Below, piece by piece: positions 62,734-64,000 of a DNA stretch of 64,000 nt. Under the pieces are notes generated by a model. It was not told the origin of the DNA. It saw nothing but the letters and a program-made list of their open reading frames with translations, and did not search any database. Every line of letters starts with the position of its first letter. The stretch's first letter is position 1. Both the position numbers and the translations under genes were made by a program. Source of the stretch: an uncultured Pseudomonadales bacterium (GTDB lineage Bacteria; Pseudomonadota; Gammaproteobacteria; Pseudomonadales; Azotimanducaceae); the NCBI GenBank assembly GCA_958296195.1, contig OY282455.1:3162001-3226000 (forward strand). The letters are read 5' to 3'.

Positions 62734-63857
62734 TCCGCGTCCCTCCGTCTGAGCACCAGCAGGGTTTCCGTCTTGATGTTCGCATGCGAAAGGTTGAAGG
62801 ACCGGCGGCGGGCTGGAATGGTCCGCTCGGCCGAAAAGACCAGATCGAACCCTGCTGCGGCTTTCTCCACGATGCGGGCGTTGTCCACGATGCGTCCGTG
62901 TATGCGGGAGCGTCCGACGACGAAGCATGCGTGTCCGCCGGGCGTCAGAACCTTCCGGATCAGGTCGAAAGTTTTGGTCATCTGCCGCGCGAAGTCATCC
63001 GCCGTGTGAGGATTGCGCTTGAAGAAATGAGCGCGGGCACCGATCTCGCGCGCCTTGACCGATAGCGGATCGAGGCCGAGCCAGTGCATGCGGTGCTTGT
63101 GGTACAGCCAATACTCGTAGGCGTTCGGATAGGGTGGTGACGTAACGACCATGCCGATCGGTCCGATGCGCGAGGGGTCAAACGCTAGGGTGTCGCCCTC
63201 GAACACCTCCGAGCGCACCAGAGGATAGTCCCGTTGCGCGAGTGCGCTGTCGAGACGGGCGGCGGCGCGCAGGAACAGCGTGAACGCGTCGTCGGCATCC
63301 ACGTTCTTGTCAATCGCCGCGTAGCGGGTGTCGCTCTCCTGGCGGGAAACCCGGACGACGATGCTCGACAACGCCAGCCGCAGCGCGTCCCGATAAGCGT
63401 CTGGCGCACTGCCAATAGTCTCGGCGAGCGAGGCGAGCGCGACCTGGATCGGGCGGTCGAACCAATGATCGAGATTGGGAATCGCCGGAATCTTGGCGTC
63501 CGGCCTTCGCCGGGCGCAGTCCGCAACGGTGGAGGCTGCATCCTTGAGGCCGGAAGGCCGAGGCGCGGTCTTCACCCGCGCCATCAGGCAGGCGATGGGA
63601 TTAAGGTCGATTCCTACGGACGGCAGACCCCTGCGCTGGCATTCCGCCAGCGTGGTGCCGCCGCCGCAGAAGGGATCGAACACCGCGGTGCCGGGGGCGA
63701 CCGGCAAGGATTCCAACAGCGCCCGCGGCAGTTCGGCGATGAATTTGGCGGGATAGGGATGGATTCCCTCAATGCCGCTGTGGGCGACGCGTTCTGGAAA
63801 ATCCCAGTCGATTTTCGCGAGCGTCCGGGATGACGACGCGTCACCGTAGGGACTCAT
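62724..63857 (-). CDS. DNA methyltransferase 2 of the BfiI-like system
   Basis: A 377-residue methyltransferase. It opens with G-I-H-P-Y-P-A-K-F near 32-40, then the SAM motif F-D-P-F-C-G-G-G-T-T near 60, and has T-S-P-P-Y-P-N near 235. Features match N4-cytosine (or possibly N6-adenine) DNA methyltransferases. It is the first gene of the operon reading leftwards. About 140 bases are visible beyond its start, with a short frame at the edge. Confidence 0.86.
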   Translation of the reverse strand: MSPYGDASSSRTLAKIDWDFPERVAHSGIEGIHPYPAKFIAELPRALLESLPVAPGTAVFDPFCGGGTTLAECQRRGLPSVGIDLNPIACLMARVKTAPRPSGLKDAASTVADCARRRPDAKIPAIPNLDHWFDRPIQVALASLAETIGSAPDAYRDALRLALSSIVVRVSRQESDTRYAAIDKNVDADDAFTLFLRAAARLDSALAQRDYPLVRSEVFEGDTLAFDPSRIGPIGMVVTSPPYPNAYEYWLYHKHRMHWLGLDPLSVKAREIGARAHFFKRNPHTADDFARQMTKTFDLIRKVLTPGGHACFVVGRSRIHGRIVDNARIVEKAAAGFDLVFSAERTIPARRRSFNLSHANIKTETLLVLRRRDAECA

Positions 63858-63875
63858 CGAGCCGTCTCTCCATCG

Positions 63876-64000
63876 TTAGGGGTGGCGGTCAGCGGTAGAT
63901 TCATCTGTCCGTTCGGCGGCAGCAAGCAGAGCCACATATGCGCGGTCGTCGAAATTGACGGTCAGGCAGGAGATCATGGCGAACCACCGGAATCTTACCG
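63876..64000 (-). CDS. Possible 3' end of a further gene at the window edge
   Basis: An open minus-strand frame enters from the right edge and stops at 63876. It reads V-N-F-D-D-R-A-Y-V-A-L-L-A-A-A near the end. From ATG 63977 it is only 33 residues; it may be the tail of a longer gene outside the window. The residues vaguely recall a ribbon-helix-helix regulator, which would suit a restriction system control gene, but this is a guess. Confidence 0.25.
   Translation of the reverse strand, partial: VRFRWFAMISCLTVNFDDRAYVALLAAAERTDESTADRHP

Overview
This window is high-G+C bacterial DNA, most likely from a gammaproteobacterium, possibly uncultured or host-associated. The reasons are a glnS-type glutaminyl-tRNA synthetase, UbiG of the ubiquinone pathway, OxyR with its cysteines at 199 and 208, a type I IPP isomerase, cytochrome c5, and E. 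coli-like YciO, YciK and RluB. Two LLM-family flavin/F420-type oxidoreductases and many AAA-ATPase and restriction genes suggest a large environmental genome with much accessory DNA. I see no rRNA, tRNA, CRISPR array, transposase or replication origin.

Layout. 1-3.3 kb: MFS exporter, a mostly non-coding stretch with three hairpins, a YciI-like protein and a BrnT/BrnA toxin-antitoxin pair. 3.3-13 kb: idi; a rubrerythrin / Fe-S oxidoreductase / DUF3501 peroxide or redox cluster facing oxyR; cytochrome c5; a methionine-type aminotransferase; ahcY; and a large AAA-ATPase/PD-(D/E)XK protein. 13-16 kb: a scarred region with a broken HNH nuclease gene, a partial duplication of an enoyl-CoA hydratase gene, an MntA/HepT pair and a VapC stump. 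16-29 kb: mostly housekeeping (transglutaminase-like protein, glnS, a lytic transglycosylase, an LLM oxidoreductase) and a tightly coupled argC / aminotransferase / DEAD helicase / AI-2E / hisC operon, then a rhomboid protease.

29-34 kb holds three tandem, nearly identical ATPase-nuclease genes that differ in discrete blocks, the clearest unusual structure in the window. 34-43 kb is metabolic and membrane genes, ending in a mtaD / ubiG / yciK run. 43.2-46.5 kb is an A+T-richer three-gene cassette (DUF262, AAA/DUF3696, unknown) with its own promoter, very likely an anti-phage system. 46.5-56.1 kb is core again: rluB, scpB, scpA and trpS in one chain, yciO, an NCS2 permease fused to an ATPase-like regulatory domain, an orphan periplasmic binding protein, and a citrate-synthase-like gene divergent from a LysR regulator.

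56.1 kb to the right edge is a defence island. A two-ATPase operon follows 15-bp-spaced operator-like repeats, then comes a type I HsdM remnant, then a restriction-modification operon of two methyltransferases and a phospholipase-D-fold nuclease. That nuclease carries H105, K107, N125 and E136 at the positions I recall for BfiI. The defence-type loci (brnTA, mntA/hepT, the ATPase array, the DUF262 cassette, the two-ATPase operon and the BfiI-like system) are separated by ordinary metabolic genes and some sit beside remnants, which points to repeated gain and decay.
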